From Streptomyces sp. AA1529 (GTDB lineage: Bacteria > Actinomycetota > Actinomycetes > Streptomycetales > Streptomycetaceae): 64,000 nucleotides of DNA. The position numbers and the translations under genes are program-made. The stretch spans positions 181,392 through 245,391 of the forward strand of contig NZ_ALAP01000030.1 of the NCBI RefSeq assembly GCF_000280905.1, given 5' to 3'. This document shows, piece after piece, positions 17,211-25,282 of the stretch. The number at the start of each line of letters is the position of its first letter. The stretch's first letter is position 1. A model generated the notes under the pieces. That model saw only the letters and a list, made by a program, of their open reading frames with translations, did no database searches and was not told where the DNA came from.

Positions 17211-18344
17211 GTGAACGCACACCACTCCCCGCCCCCGGACGGCACCGGGGACGCCTCCCGGCCCGGCGCCGGGGGCAGGCCCGAGCCCGCCGCCCCGGCC
17301 CGCGCCGAGGACCGCCCGGCGCGGCTGTCCGTGGGCGTCGTCGGCGCCGGACGGGTCGGCCCGGCACTGGCCGCGGCGCTCCGGCTGGCCGGGCACCGCC
17401 CGGTCGCGGCCTCCGGGGTCTCGGACGCGTCCCGCGGCCGGGCGGCCGAGCTGCTGCCCGGCGTGCCGCTGGTGGACCCGGCCGAGGTGCTGGCCCGCTC
17501 CGAGCTGGTCCTGCTGACCGTGCCCGACGACGCGCTGCCGGACCTGGTGTCCGGCCTGGCGCGGACCGGCGCCGTGCGCCCCGGCCAACTGGTGGCGCAC
17601 ACCTCCGGCCGGTTCGGCATCTCGGTGCTGGAGCCCGCGCTGCGGGCCGGGGCGCTGCCCCTCGCGCTGCACCCGGTGATGACGTTCACCGGCACGGCCG
17701 TGGACGTGCAGCGGCTGGCCGGGTGCGCGTTCGGGGTGACCGCACCGCAGGAACTGCGGCTGGCGGCCGAGGCCCTCGTCATCGAGATGGGCGGCGAGCC
17801 GGAGTGGATCGCCGAAGCGGCCCGTCCGCTGTACCACGCGGCCCTCGCCATCGGCGCCAACCACCTGGTCACGCTGGTCAACCAGTCGATGGACCTGCTG
17901 CGCGCCACCGGGGTGCAGGCCCCCGACAGGATGCTGGGCCCGCTGCTGGGAGCGGCCCTGGACAACGCGCTGCGCTCCGGTGACGCCGCGCTGACCGGCC
18001 CGGTGGCCCGCGGTGACGCGGGCACCGTCGCGGCGCACGTCGAGGAGCTGCGTCGCAGCGCACCGGGGACGGTGGCCGGATATCTGGCGATGGCCCGCGC
18101 GACCGCCGACCGGGCCCTGGCGCACGGTCTGCTGCGGCCCGGGCCCGCCGAGGCGCTGCTGGACGTGCTGGCGGCGGCGGGCGCGCCCGGCAACCCCCCG
18201 GACGACGGCTCGTCCGGCGGTGCGGGACCGGCCGGCGGCACCCCGCGGACGCCGGGCGACGACCCGGACGACGGCCGGGGCGACCGGGGCGACGACGGGG
18301 GAGCGGACCGCGGAGACGGCCGGGACGGGGAGGCGGGCGCATGA
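17211..18344 (+). CDS. Rossmann-fold DUF2520 protein (NAD(P)-dependent reductase-like)
   Basis: A 377-residue protein. A disordered first 35 residues precede a nucleotide-binding motif LSVGVVGAGRVGPALAAAL. The central block ALHPVMTFTGTAVDVQRLAG and the C-terminal all-helical domain (LYHAALAIGANHLVTLVNQ) match the Rossmann-like/DUF2520 family, whose fold resembles ketopantoate reductase and 6-phosphogluconate dehydrogenase. The last 60 residues are a Gly/Asp tail. GTG 17211 has GGAAGG eight bases upstream. The stop overlaps the panC ATG by four bases, so it is coupled to pantothenate synthesis. Together these make a role in ketopantoate reduction or another pantothenate step plausible but unproven. 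Confidence 0.8.
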   Translation: MNAHHSPPPDGTGDASRPGAGGRPEPAAPARAEDRPARLSVGVVGAGRVGPALAAALRLAGHRPVAASGVSDASRGRAAELLPGVPLVDPAEVLARSELVLLTVPDDALPDLVSGLARTGAVRPGQLVAHTSGRFGISVLEPALRAGALPLALHPVMTFTGTAVDVQRLAGCAFGVTAPQELRLAAEALVIEMGGEPEWIAEAARPLYHAALAIGANHLVTLVNQSMDLLRATGVQAPDRMLGPLLGAALDNALRSGDAALTGPVARGDAGTVAAHVEELRRSAPGTVAGYLAMARATADRALAHGLLRPGPAEALLDVLAAAGAPGNPPDDGSSGGAGPAGGTPRTPGDDPDDGRGDRGDDGGADRGDGRDGEAGA

Positions 18345-19264
18345 CGCCGCGCGTCATCGGTACGGCTGCCGAACTGCGCGCCCTGGCGCGCGCGGGCGAC
18401 CGGGCCGTCGTCATGACCATGGGTGCACTGCACGAGGGCCACGCCGCGCTGGTGCGCGCGGCCCGGGACCGGGTGGGTCCGCTGGGCCAGGTCGTCGTGA
18501 CGGTCTTCGTCAACCCGCTCCAGTTCGGCGCCGGTGAGGACCTGGAGCGCTACCCGCGCACCCTGGAGGCCGATCTGGAGGTCGCCGGGAAGGAAGGCGC
18601 GGACGTGGTCTTCGCCCCGTCCGCGGCCGAGGTCTACCCGGGCGGCGAGCCACAGGTGCGGATCTCCGCGGGGCCGATGGGCGACGTGCTGGAGGGCGCC
18701 TTCCGGCCCGGGCACTTCGACGGGATGCTCACCGTCGTCGCCAAGCTGCTCCACCTGACGGCACCCGATGCGGCCTTCTTCGGGCAGAAGGACGCGCAGC
18801 AGCTCGCCCTCGTCCGCCGGATGGTGCGGGATCTGAACTTCCCGGTGGAGATCGTCGCGGTCCCCACGGTCCGCGAGCACGACGGTCTCGCCCTCTCCAG
18901 CCGCAACCGGTTCCTGAACGACGCGGAGCGCGCCAGCGGCCTCGCCCTCTCCCGCGCCCTGCGCGCCGGTGCGCAGGCCGCGCCGCAGGGCCCGGCAGCT
19001 GCGCTGCGCGCCGCCCGGCAGGTGCTGGAGCCGGCCGCCGAGCAGGGCCTGGACGTGGACTACGTCGCGCTGATCGACCCCGAGGGATTCGCCGAGATCA
19101 CCGACGAGGCGCGGCAGGGCGACGCCGTGCTCGCGGTCGCCGCCCGCGTGGGCACCACCCGGCTGATCGACAACGCCCCCCTGCACTTCGGCCAGTCGAA
19201 CCCAGGCCGCTCGAACCCAGGCCGCTCGAACCTCGGCCGCTCGAACCTCGGAGAAGCCCGATGA
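18341..19264 (+). CDS. panC: Pantothenate synthetase PanC
   Basis: A 307-residue enzyme joining D-pantoate and beta-alanine with ATP. Class-I aminoacyl-tRNA-synthetase-like motifs are present: VMTMGALHEGHAALV (HIGH-type HEGH), VFVNPLQFGAGEDL, FGQKDAQQLALVRRM and the KMSKS-like LALSSRNRFLN. The ATG overlaps the preceding stop (ATGA), and the stop overlaps nadB the same way. The C-terminus is odd: a 15-bp DNA unit (19196-19251) repeats nearly four times, giving SNPGR-SNPGR-SNLGR-SNLGE after the end of the family domain. This tail is probably a recent minisatellite expansion outside the active site. Confidence 0.95.
   Translation: MTPRVIGTAAELRALARAGDRAVVMTMGALHEGHAALVRAARDRVGPLGQVVVTVFVNPLQFGAGEDLERYPRTLEADLEVAGKEGADVVFAPSAAEVYPGGEPQVRISAGPMGDVLEGAFRPGHFDGMLTVVAKLLHLTAPDAAFFGQKDAQQLALVRRMVRDLNFPVEIVAVPTVREHDGLALSSRNRFLNDAERASGLALSRALRAGAQAAPQGPAAALRAARQVLEPAAEQGLDVDYVALIDPEGFAEITDEARQGDAVLAVAARVGTTRLIDNAPLHFGQSNPGRSNPGRSNLGRSNLGEAR
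19196..19251 (+). repeat. 15-bp tandem repeat inside the 3' end of panC
   Basis: Units 19196-19210 and 19211-19225 are identical (TCGAACCCAGGCCGC). Unit 19226-19240 differs at two bases, and a fourth is partial. The repeat stays in frame and encodes SN(P/L)GR steps. Copy number is likely to vary between strains. Confidence 0.85.
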
Positions 19265-21054
19265 CCGTCCACAGCCGGCACCCCGAAGCCGTCGGACCCG
19301 GCATAGCCGGCACCGCGCTGCCCGCGCCCGCCCCGGGCTGGACCCTCGACGCCGATGTGGTCGTCGTCGGTTCCGGGGTCGCCGGGCTGACGGCCGCGCT
19401 GCGCTGCGCGGCGGGCGGCGCCCGTACCGTCATCGTCACCAAGGCCCGGCTGAACGCCGGATCGACCCGCTGGGCCCAGGGCGGCGTCGCCGCCGCGCTG
19501 GGCGAGGGCGACAGCCCGGAGCAGCACCTGGACGACACCCTGGAGGCAGGTGCCGGACTGTGCGACGAGAACGCGGTGCGCACCCTGGTCACCGAGGGTC
19601 CCGCGGCCGTGCGGCGGCTCATCGCGGCGGGCGCCGATTTCGACCTCTCCTCCGACACCGGTGAGATCGCGCTGACCCGCGAGGGCGGCCACCACCGCAA
19701 CCGCATCGCGCACGCGGGCGGCGACGCGACGGGGGCCGAGATCTCCCGCGCGCTGGTCGAGGCCGTACGCGAACAGGGCATCCGCACCGTCGAGAACGCC
19801 CTCGTCCTCGACCTGCTCAAAGACGCAGACGGGCACACCGCGGGCGTCACCCTGCACGTGATGGGCGAGGGGCAGCACGACGGCGTCGGCGCCGTGCGCG
19901 CTCCCGCCGTCGTACTGGCCACCGGCGGCATGGGCCAGGTCTTCGCCGCGACCACCAACCCGGCCGTCTCCACCGGCGACGGCGTCGCCCTCGCACTGCG
20001 CGCCGACGCGGAGGTCTCCGACCTGGAGTTCGTGCAGTTCCACCCGACGGTGCTCTACCTCGGTCCGGACGCCGAGGGGCAGCAGCCGCTCATCTCCGAG
20101 GCCGTGCGCGGCGAGGGCGCCCGCCTGGTGGACGCCGACGGGCTCCGCTTCATGCAGGGCGCCCATCCCCTCGCCGAGCTGGCGCCGCGCGACATCGTCG
20201 CCAAGGGCATCATGCGGCACGCCGCGCGGCAGGGCACCGACCACATGTATCTGGACGCCCGGCACTTCGGCGCCGCCATGTGGGAGACCCGCTTCCCCAC
20301 CATCCTGGCCGCCTGCCGGGCGCACGGCATCGACCCGGTGACGCAGCCCGTGCCGGTCGCTCCCGCGGCCCACTACGCCAGCGGCGGCATCCGCACCGAC
20401 CTGCACGGCCGTACCACCGTGCCGGGCCTCTACGCCTGCGGCGAGGCGGCCTGCACCGGGGTGCACGGCGCCAACCGGCTGGCCTCCAACAGCCTGCTGG
20501 AGGGCCTGGTGTTCGCGGAGCGGATCGCCGAGGCCGTGCTCGACCCGGCCGCGGCTCCGGACGCCGGTTCCGCGGCGCCCGCGGCGCCCGCGGACGGCGC
20601 CGGTTCGGCGCGGGCGGCGTTGCTTCCCGCCTCCGCGCGGACCCGCGTCCAGCGCGTCATGAGCGAGGGCGCCGGAGTGCTCCGGTCCGCCGCCTCCCTG
20701 GCGCGGGCCGCGGAGCAGCTCGCGGCCCTCTCCGGTGCGGCCGCCGGGAAGCATCCCGAGCCGGGCGTGGACACCTGGGAGACGGCCAACCTCCACCTGG
20801 TCGCACAGGTCCTGGTGGCAGCGGCCCTCCGCCGCGAGGAGACCCGGGGCTGCCACTGGCGCGAGGACTTCCCGGACCGCGACGACGAGACGTGGTCCCG
20901 CCACCTCGTCGTGCGCCTCGGCACCGGCCCCGGAGGCGCGGCTCAGCCCGACAGTCCCGGAGGCGCGGCCCGGCCCGACGCCCGCTTCACTCTCCGTACC
21001 ACCCGGACGACCGCCTTCCCGCCGGTTGTCGCCCTGCCCAAGGAGCAACAGTGA
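19261..21054 (+). CDS. nadB: L-aspartate oxidase NadB
   Basis: A 597-residue FAD enzyme oxidising L-aspartate to iminoaspartate, the first step of de novo NAD synthesis. FAD-binding VVVVGSGVAGLTAAL is near residue 36. STRWAQGGVAAALGEGDSP, HHRNRIAHAGGDATG, LEFVQFHPTVLY and GLYACGEAACTGVHGANRLASN (quoted here in part as GEAACTGVHGANRLASN) are conserved succinate-dehydrogenase/fumarate-reductase-type blocks. A C-terminal helical domain includes ETRGCHWREDFP. It is translationally coupled to panC (ATGA) and nadC (GTGA). No nadA (quinolinate synthase) is in this window, so that step must be encoded elsewhere. Confidence 0.95.
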   Translation: MTVHSRHPEAVGPGIAGTALPAPAPGWTLDADVVVVGSGVAGLTAALRCAAGGARTVIVTKARLNAGSTRWAQGGVAAALGEGDSPEQHLDDTLEAGAGLCDENAVRTLVTEGPAAVRRLIAAGADFDLSSDTGEIALTREGGHHRNRIAHAGGDATGAEISRALVEAVREQGIRTVENALVLDLLKDADGHTAGVTLHVMGEGQHDGVGAVRAPAVVLATGGMGQVFAATTNPAVSTGDGVALALRADAEVSDLEFVQFHPTVLYLGPDAEGQQPLISEAVRGEGARLVDADGLRFMQGAHPLAELAPRDIVAKGIMRHAARQGTDHMYLDARHFGAAMWETRFPTILAACRAHGIDPVTQPVPVAPAAHYASGGIRTDLHGRTTVPGLYACGEAACTGVHGANRLASNSLLEGLVFAERIAEAVLDPAAAPDAGSAAPAAPADGAGSARAALLPASARTRVQRVMSEGAGVLRSAASLARAAEQLAALSGAAAGKHPEPGVDTWETANLHLVAQVLVAAALRREETRGCHWREDFPDRDDETWSRHLVVRLGTGPGGAAQPDSPGGAARPDARFTLRTTRTTAFPPVVALPKEQQ

Positions 21055-22067
21055 CCGACGACCTCCCCCTCCTCCAGATCGGCCGGGGCCCCTCGGCGCC
21101 GTCCGAAGGCGGTGGCTGCGGCGACGGCTGCGGCTGCTCGGCCGAGCCGGACCCGGACGGTCTCGACCCGCTGGAGTGCGGCCTGGACCCCGATCTGGCG
21201 CAGCTGCTGAGCGACTCCGGTCTGGATCCCGTGCAGGTCGAGGACATCGCTCACCTGGCGGTCGAGGAGGACCTCGACCGCGGTGTGGACGTCACCAGCG
21301 TCGCCACCGTCCCGGAGGAGGCCGTCGCCACGGGCGACTTCACGGCCCGGGAGGCGGGCACCGTCGCCGGGCTCCGGGTCGCCGAGGCGGTCCTCTCGGT
21401 GGTGTGCACCGACGAGTTCGAGGTGGAGCGGCACGCGCTGGACGGGGACCGGGTGGTGGCCGGGCAGCGGCTGCTGACGGTCCGCACCCGTACCCGCGAC
21501 CTGCTCACCGCGGAGCGCAGCGCCCTCAATCTGCTGTGCCGGCTCTCCGGGATCGCGACCGCGACCCGCGCGTGGGCGGACGCGTTGGAGGGCACCGGGG
21601 CGCGGGTGCGCGACACCCGCAAGACCACGCCGGGGCTGCGCGCCCTGGAGAAGTTCGCGGTGCGCTGCGGCGGCGGGGTCAACCACCGGATGTCGCTGTC
21701 CGACGCGGCGCTGATCAAGGACAACCATGTGATCGCCGCGGGCGGGGTGGCCGAGGCGTTCGCGCGGGTGCGTGCGGAGTTCCCGGACATCCCCGTCGAG
21801 GTGGAGGTCGACAGCCTCGACCAGATCCCGTCGGTGCTCGACCAGGGGGCCGATCTGCTGCTGCTGGACAACTTCACCCCGGGGACGACCGCCGAGGCGG
21901 TCACCCTGGTGGCGGGCCGGGCGCGGCTGGAGTCCTCCGGGGGGCTGACGCTCGCCAACGCCGCCGAGTACGCGGCCACCGGCGTCGACTACCTCGCGGT
22001 GGGGGCGCTCACCCACTCCGCGCCGGTGCTCGACATCGGCCTGGACCTGCGGGAGGAACAGCGCTGA
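21051..22067 (+). CDS. nadC: Quinolinate phosphoribosyltransferase NadC
   Basis: A 338-residue enzyme converting quinolinate and PRPP to nicotinate mononucleotide. Family blocks: EDLDRGVDVTSVA, RTRDLLTAERSALNLLCRLS, RDTRKTTPGLRALEKFAV, GGGVNHRMSLSDAALIKDNH and VDYLAVGALTHSAPVLDIGL. The first ~50 residues are an extension with GGGCGDGCGCS, a Cys/Gly cluster absent from enterobacterial NadC. I recall similar clusters in other Streptomyces NadC proteins, and metal binding there is a guess. GTG 21051 overlaps the nadB stop, and its own stop overlaps the coaX start by one base. Confidence 0.95.
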   Translation: MTDDLPLLQIGRGPSAPSEGGGCGDGCGCSAEPDPDGLDPLECGLDPDLAQLLSDSGLDPVQVEDIAHLAVEEDLDRGVDVTSVATVPEEAVATGDFTAREAGTVAGLRVAEAVLSVVCTDEFEVERHALDGDRVVAGQRLLTVRTRTRDLLTAERSALNLLCRLSGIATATRAWADALEGTGARVRDTRKTTPGLRALEKFAVRCGGGVNHRMSLSDAALIKDNHVIAAGGVAEAFARVRAEFPDIPVEVEVDSLDQIPSVLDQGADLLLLDNFTPGTTAEAVTLVAGRARLESSGGLTLANAAEYAATGVDYLAVGALTHSAPVLDIGLDLREEQR

Positions 22068-22864
22068 TGCTGCTCACCATCGACGTGGGCAACACCCACA
22101 CCGTGCTGGGCCTGTTCGACGGCGAGGAGATCGTCGAGCACTGGCGGATCTCGACGGAGGCGCGCCGCACGGCGGACGAGCTGGCCGTGCTGCTGAACGG
22201 GCTGATGGGGATGCACCCGCTGCTCGGCGAGGAGCTGGGCGACAACATCGAGGGCATCGCCATCTGCTCGACCGTGCCCTCCGTGCTGCACGAACTGCGC
22301 GAGGTGACCCGGCGCTACTACGGGGACATCCCGGCGGTGCTGGTGGAGCCCGGGGTGAAGACCGGCGTGCCGATCCTGATGGACAACCCGAAGGAGGTCG
22401 GGGCCGACCGGATCATCAACGCGCTGGGGGCGGTCGAGCTGTACGGCGGTCCGTGCGTGGTGGTCGACTTCGGCACGGCCACCACGTTCGACGCGGTCTC
22501 GGCGCGGGGCGAGTACGTCGGCGGGGTCATCGCACCCGGTATCGAGATCTCGGTGGACGCGCTGGGCATGCGGGGCGCGCAGCTCCGCAAGATCGAGATC
22601 GCCCGGCCGCGCAGCGTGATCGGCAAGAACACCGTGGAGGCGATGCAGGCGGGCATCGTCTACGGCTTCGCGGGCCAGGTGGACGGGGTCGTCAACCGGA
22701 TGGCGGCGGAGCTGGCGGACGATCCGCAGGACGTCACCGTCATCGCGACCGGCGGGCTCGCCCCGATGGTGCTGGGCGAGTCGACGGTGATCGACGAGCA
22801 CGAGCCCTGGCTGACGCTGATCGGCCTCCGGCTGGTGTACGAGCGGAACGTCGAACGGGGCTGA
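22067..22864 (+). CDS. coaX: Type III pantothenate kinase CoaX
   Basis: A 265-residue ASKHA-fold kinase phosphorylating pantothenate, the first committed step to CoA. Motifs: phosphate-1 DVGNTHTVLGLFDG (residues 6-19), GADRIINALGA, VVDFGTATTFDAVSA and GGVIAPGIEISVDAL. Final gene of the DUF2520-panC-nadB-nadC-coaX operon, linked by a TGATG start/stop overlap. The product of PanC is thus phosphorylated by an enzyme of the same transcript, while NadB/NadC supply NAD in parallel. Confidence 0.95.
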   Translation: MLLTIDVGNTHTVLGLFDGEEIVEHWRISTEARRTADELAVLLNGLMGMHPLLGEELGDNIEGIAICSTVPSVLHELREVTRRYYGDIPAVLVEPGVKTGVPILMDNPKEVGADRIINALGAVELYGGPCVVVDFGTATTFDAVSARGEYVGGVIAPGIEISVDALGMRGAQLRKIEIARPRSVIGKNTVEAMQAGIVYGFAGQVDGVVNRMAAELADDPQDVTVIATGGLAPMVLGESTVIDEHEPWLTLIGLRLVYERNVERG

Positions 22865-23005
22865 ACGCGGGGCCGTGCGTCGGGCGGACGGCGCCCGCGG
22901 GGTCCGCACGGGGGTGGGCTCGCAGCCCGCGGGGGCCGCGTGGCGGGCGGCCCGGGGCGCCACGCCGTAAATCAGGCAATACGTACATTTGGCCCGCATG
23001 CCTTC

Positions 23006-23011
23006 TATCGT
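23006..23011 (+). promoter_or_regulatory. -10 box of putative leaderless promoter
   Basis: TATCGT, six bases before ATG 23018, in a locally AT-richer stretch. No good -35 seen. Confidence 0.4.
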
Positions 23012-23017
23012 CGCCGC

Positions 23018-23746
23018 ATGCCCACGCCATACGGTTCCCGAGGCGGCGTGGCGTTCGGCCCGCACGAGCTGCGTGTGCTCGGCGGCGCTCTCGCCATCGC
23101 CCTCCAGTCCGACCCCGCGCCCGAGCGGGTCCAGGAGTATCTGCGGCTCGTCCGGGCCGTGGACGAGGCGATCGGTGAGGGTGCCCGGCTGCGCTCCTTC
23201 GTGCGTGCCGACCTCGCCCGCCACCGCGCGGCGCTGCCGGGCGCCGCGGCCGGCTATCTGGAGCAGTTCGAGGACGCCCTCGCCGCCGGGTACCTCCCCG
23301 CTCCCGCCGACCTCGCCGCGCTCCGCGAGCTGTGCGCCGAGCCCGTCGGCCCGCGCGAGGCCATCCGCCGCACGGGCCTGCTGCGGCGCGCCGAGGAGGC
23401 CCGGGTGCCCCGGCTGCCCCGGCCCCAGGGCGGCCGTCAGGCACCCCGTGTGCCCGCTGTGCGGGCCGGCGAGCAGGAGGACGGCGACGGGCCGGAACCG
23501 GCGCCGCGGCGCCCCGGGAAGCCCTCGCCCGGCCCGGCCGAGCCCGCTCCCGCCGAGCGTCCCGCCACCCCCTCGCGGCCCGTGCCCACCCCCGCCGAGG
23601 TCTTTCCGCCCCGGCGCCGCCGGACCCCGCCCGAGCCCCCGGAGGAGCAGCCCGCGGAGCCGGACGCGGAGCCGGGCACCGAGCAGCGGGCCGCCGGGGG
23701 CCGCCCGTCCCCGGCCCTTCTGCCGCCGCGTGCCGTCCCCGTGTGA
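23018..23746 (+). CDS. Hypothetical protein with helical N-terminus and disordered tail
   Basis: A 242-residue protein of unknown function. Residues 1-130 look folded and helical: VAFGPHELRVLGGALAIALQ, VQEYLRLVRAVDEAIGEG, RLRSFVRADLARHRAALPGAAAG and LPAPADLAALRELCAEP. From about residue 135 it is a Pro/Arg/Glu-rich tail. No catalytic motif or membrane segment. It is the first of several single genes between the cofactor operon and lsr2. A TATCGT box six bases before ATG 23018 suggests leaderless transcription. The length and codon bias are those of a real gene. Confidence 0.7.
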   Translation: MPTPYGSRGGVAFGPHELRVLGGALAIALQSDPAPERVQEYLRLVRAVDEAIGEGARLRSFVRADLARHRAALPGAAAGYLEQFEDALAAGYLPAPADLAALRELCAEPVGPREAIRRTGLLRRAEEARVPRLPRPQGGRQAPRVPAVRAGEQEDGDGPEPAPRRPGKPSPGPAEPAPAERPATPSRPVPTPAEVFPPRRRRTPPEPPEEQPAEPDAEPGTEQRAAGGRPSPALLPPRAVPV

Positions 23747-23908
23747 CGCGGCACGCGCTTCGGCACTCACCCGCCGCCGGGGTGTGTGACCGCGTCCGGG
23801 CCCCGCGCCCGTGCCGGTCCGCCGGTCCGCCCCGCCGGTCCGCCCTGCCGGTCCGGCCGCGGGGGGCGGCGTTACCCTGGGGGCTCCGTTCACCGAGGAG
23901 GCCCTGGC

Positions 23909-24079
23909 ATGGACTACGTCGCCGCACTGACCCCGCCGCTCGTGATGGCGGTGGCCTTCACGGCGCTCATCGTGACGATCGTCAGGACCCAGGGCGGTGC
24001 GAACAAGGCCAAGGAGGACGGCATCGTGGACGCCGCCGCCGCGCGCGCCGACGGCGCCGGTCAGCAGCGCCGGAGCTGA
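23909..24079 (+). CDS. Small single-pass membrane protein
   Basis: A 56-residue protein: MDYVAALTPPLVMAVAFTA, one hydrophobic segment (about residues 9-26), then a charged, Ala-rich C-terminus (GGANKAKEDGIVDAAAAR). GAGGAGG lies about eight bases before ATG 23909, a strong ribosome site that supports translation. Its function is unknown; position next to a BlaI-type gene could be coincidental. Confidence 0.65.
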   Translation: MDYVAALTPPLVMAVAFTALIVTIVRTQGGANKAKEDGIVDAAAARADGAGQQRRS

Positions 24080-24166
24080 GCCCGGGGCAGCCCTCGCGCC
24101 GGACTCCGCACTCCGGTGCACCCCGCCCAGTGTCCGGGTAATTCCCTCGATTCGGACATTTTCCAC

Positions 24167-24172
24167 TATTGT
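24167..24172 (+). promoter_or_regulatory. -10 box of leaderless promoter (BlaI-like gene)
   Basis: TATTGT ends six bases before GTG 24179, within an AT-rich stretch (24141-24178) unusual for this genome. Confidence 0.55.
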
Positions 24173-24178
24173 TCTTCT

Positions 24179-24589
24179 GTGCCGAGGCCATTGGGAGAGC
24201 TGGAAGACGCCGTGATGACCCGGGTGTGGCGCTGGAACCGCCCGGTCACCGTGCGGGAAGTCCTCGAAGATCTCCAGAAGGAACGCACCGTCGCGTACAC
24301 GACGGTGATGACCGTAATGGACAACCTGCGCCAGAAGGGCTGGCTGCGCAGGGATCAAGAAGGCCGCGCCTATCGTTATGCAGCCGTCTCCACCCGGGCC
24401 GCATACTCGGCCGCTCTCATGCATGAGGCGTGGTCGGCGAGTGACAACCCCGCCGCCGCTCTCGTCGACTTCTTCGGCATGATGTCCCCGGAACAGGCCG
24501 AGGTGTTGCGGACCGCCTTGCGAGTCGCACATCTGAACGGTGTCCATCTCGATCCCCCCGCTGCGGGCGGCGAGACCGCGGGTCGATAG
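24179..24589 (+). CDS. BlaI/MecI/CopY-family transcriptional regulator
   Basis: A 136-residue winged-helix protein. LGELEDAVMTRVWRWNRPVTVREVLEDL and AYTTVMTVMDNLRQKGWLRR are the HTH and wing of the Penicillinase_R family, quoted here as LGELEDAVMTRVW and TVMDNLRQKGWL. The C-terminal helix probably mediates dimerisation. No BlaR1-type sensor protease is adjacent, so it is not a classic beta-lactamase system; actinobacterial relatives are often stand-alone. GTG 24179 is chosen because a TATTGT -10 box sits six bases before it. Its stop codon overlaps the promoter of argA. Confidence 0.85.
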   Translation: MPRPLGELEDAVMTRVWRWNRPVTVREVLEDLQKERTVAYTTVMTVMDNLRQKGWLRRDQEGRAYRYAAVSTRAAYSAALMHEAWSASDNPAAALVDFFGMMSPEQAEVLRTALRVAHLNGVHLDPPAAGGETAGR

Positions 24590-24592
24590 CGT
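24587..24592 (+). promoter_or_regulatory. -10 box for argA overlapping the upstream stop codon
   Basis: TAGCGT, six bases before ATG 24599. Its first three bases are the TAG stop codon of the BlaI-like gene, so promoter and stop codon are the same DNA. Confidence 0.5.
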
Positions 24593-24598
24593 CCGTTC

Positions 24599-25123
24599 AT
24601 GACAGAACGCGCACCGCTATCCGAGATCACCATCCGCAGGGCCCGCACGGCCGATGTCCCGGCGGTGCGCCAGCTGCTCGACGCCTACTCGCGCGACCGC
24701 ATCCTGCTCGACAAAGCCACCGTGACCCTTTACGAGGACATCCAGGAGTTCTGGGTTGCGGAACGGGACGCGGACGCGGAAGTCGTGGGCTGCGGCGCGC
24801 TGCACGTCATGTGGGAAGACCTCGCGGAGGTCCGGACCCTGGCCGTGGACCGTTCCCGGCGCGGAACCGGCGTCGGGCATCTGCTGCTGGAGAAGCTCCT
24901 GCGCACCGCCCGCTGGATCGGGGTGCGCCGCATTTTCTGCCTCACCTTCGAAGTCGAGTTCTTCGCCAAGCACGGCTTCACGGAGATCGGCGAGACCCCG
25001 GTGGACGGGGATGTCTACAGCGAGCTGCTGCGTTCCCCCGACGAGGGAGTGGCCGAGTTCCTCGGTCTCGAACGGGTGAAGCCCAACACCCTTGGCAACA
25101 GCCGGATGCTGCTGCATCTGTGA
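24599..25123 (+). CDS. argA: Amino-acid N-acetyltransferase (short N-acetylglutamate synthase, ArgA type)
   Basis: A 174-residue GNAT-fold acetyltransferase that makes N-acetylglutamate for arginine synthesis. The translation closely resembles the short mycobacterial ArgA: ITIRRARTADVPAVRQLLDAY at the start, QEFWVAERD, VVGCGALHVMWEDLAEVRTLAV (acetyl-CoA site strand), RRGTGVGHLLLEKLL (Q/RxxGxG/A loop), FFAKHGFTEIGETPV and the C-terminal VKPNTLGNSRMLL. It lacks the amino-acid-kinase-like domain of enterobacterial ArgA. Leaderless expression from TAGCGT is likely. Confidence 0.88.
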   Translation: MTERAPLSEITIRRARTADVPAVRQLLDAYSRDRILLDKATVTLYEDIQEFWVAERDADAEVVGCGALHVMWEDLAEVRTLAVDRSRRGTGVGHLLLEKLLRTARWIGVRRIFCLTFEVEFFAKHGFTEIGETPVDGDVYSELLRSPDEGVAEFLGLERVKPNTLGNSRMLLHL

Positions 25124-25282
25124 TCCGGGGGCGAAGGCCCGGCACTATGTCCGAAAGATCCCGCCAATCCCAGCGGAGCCGGCGGTCAAACTCGGCACAG
25201 GGTTTGTGTTTCCCAGAGAAAAGCGGTTTGCTTTCCACGTCGGTATCTGTAATCCGTTATCCAGGACGAATGGGAGTAGCAG

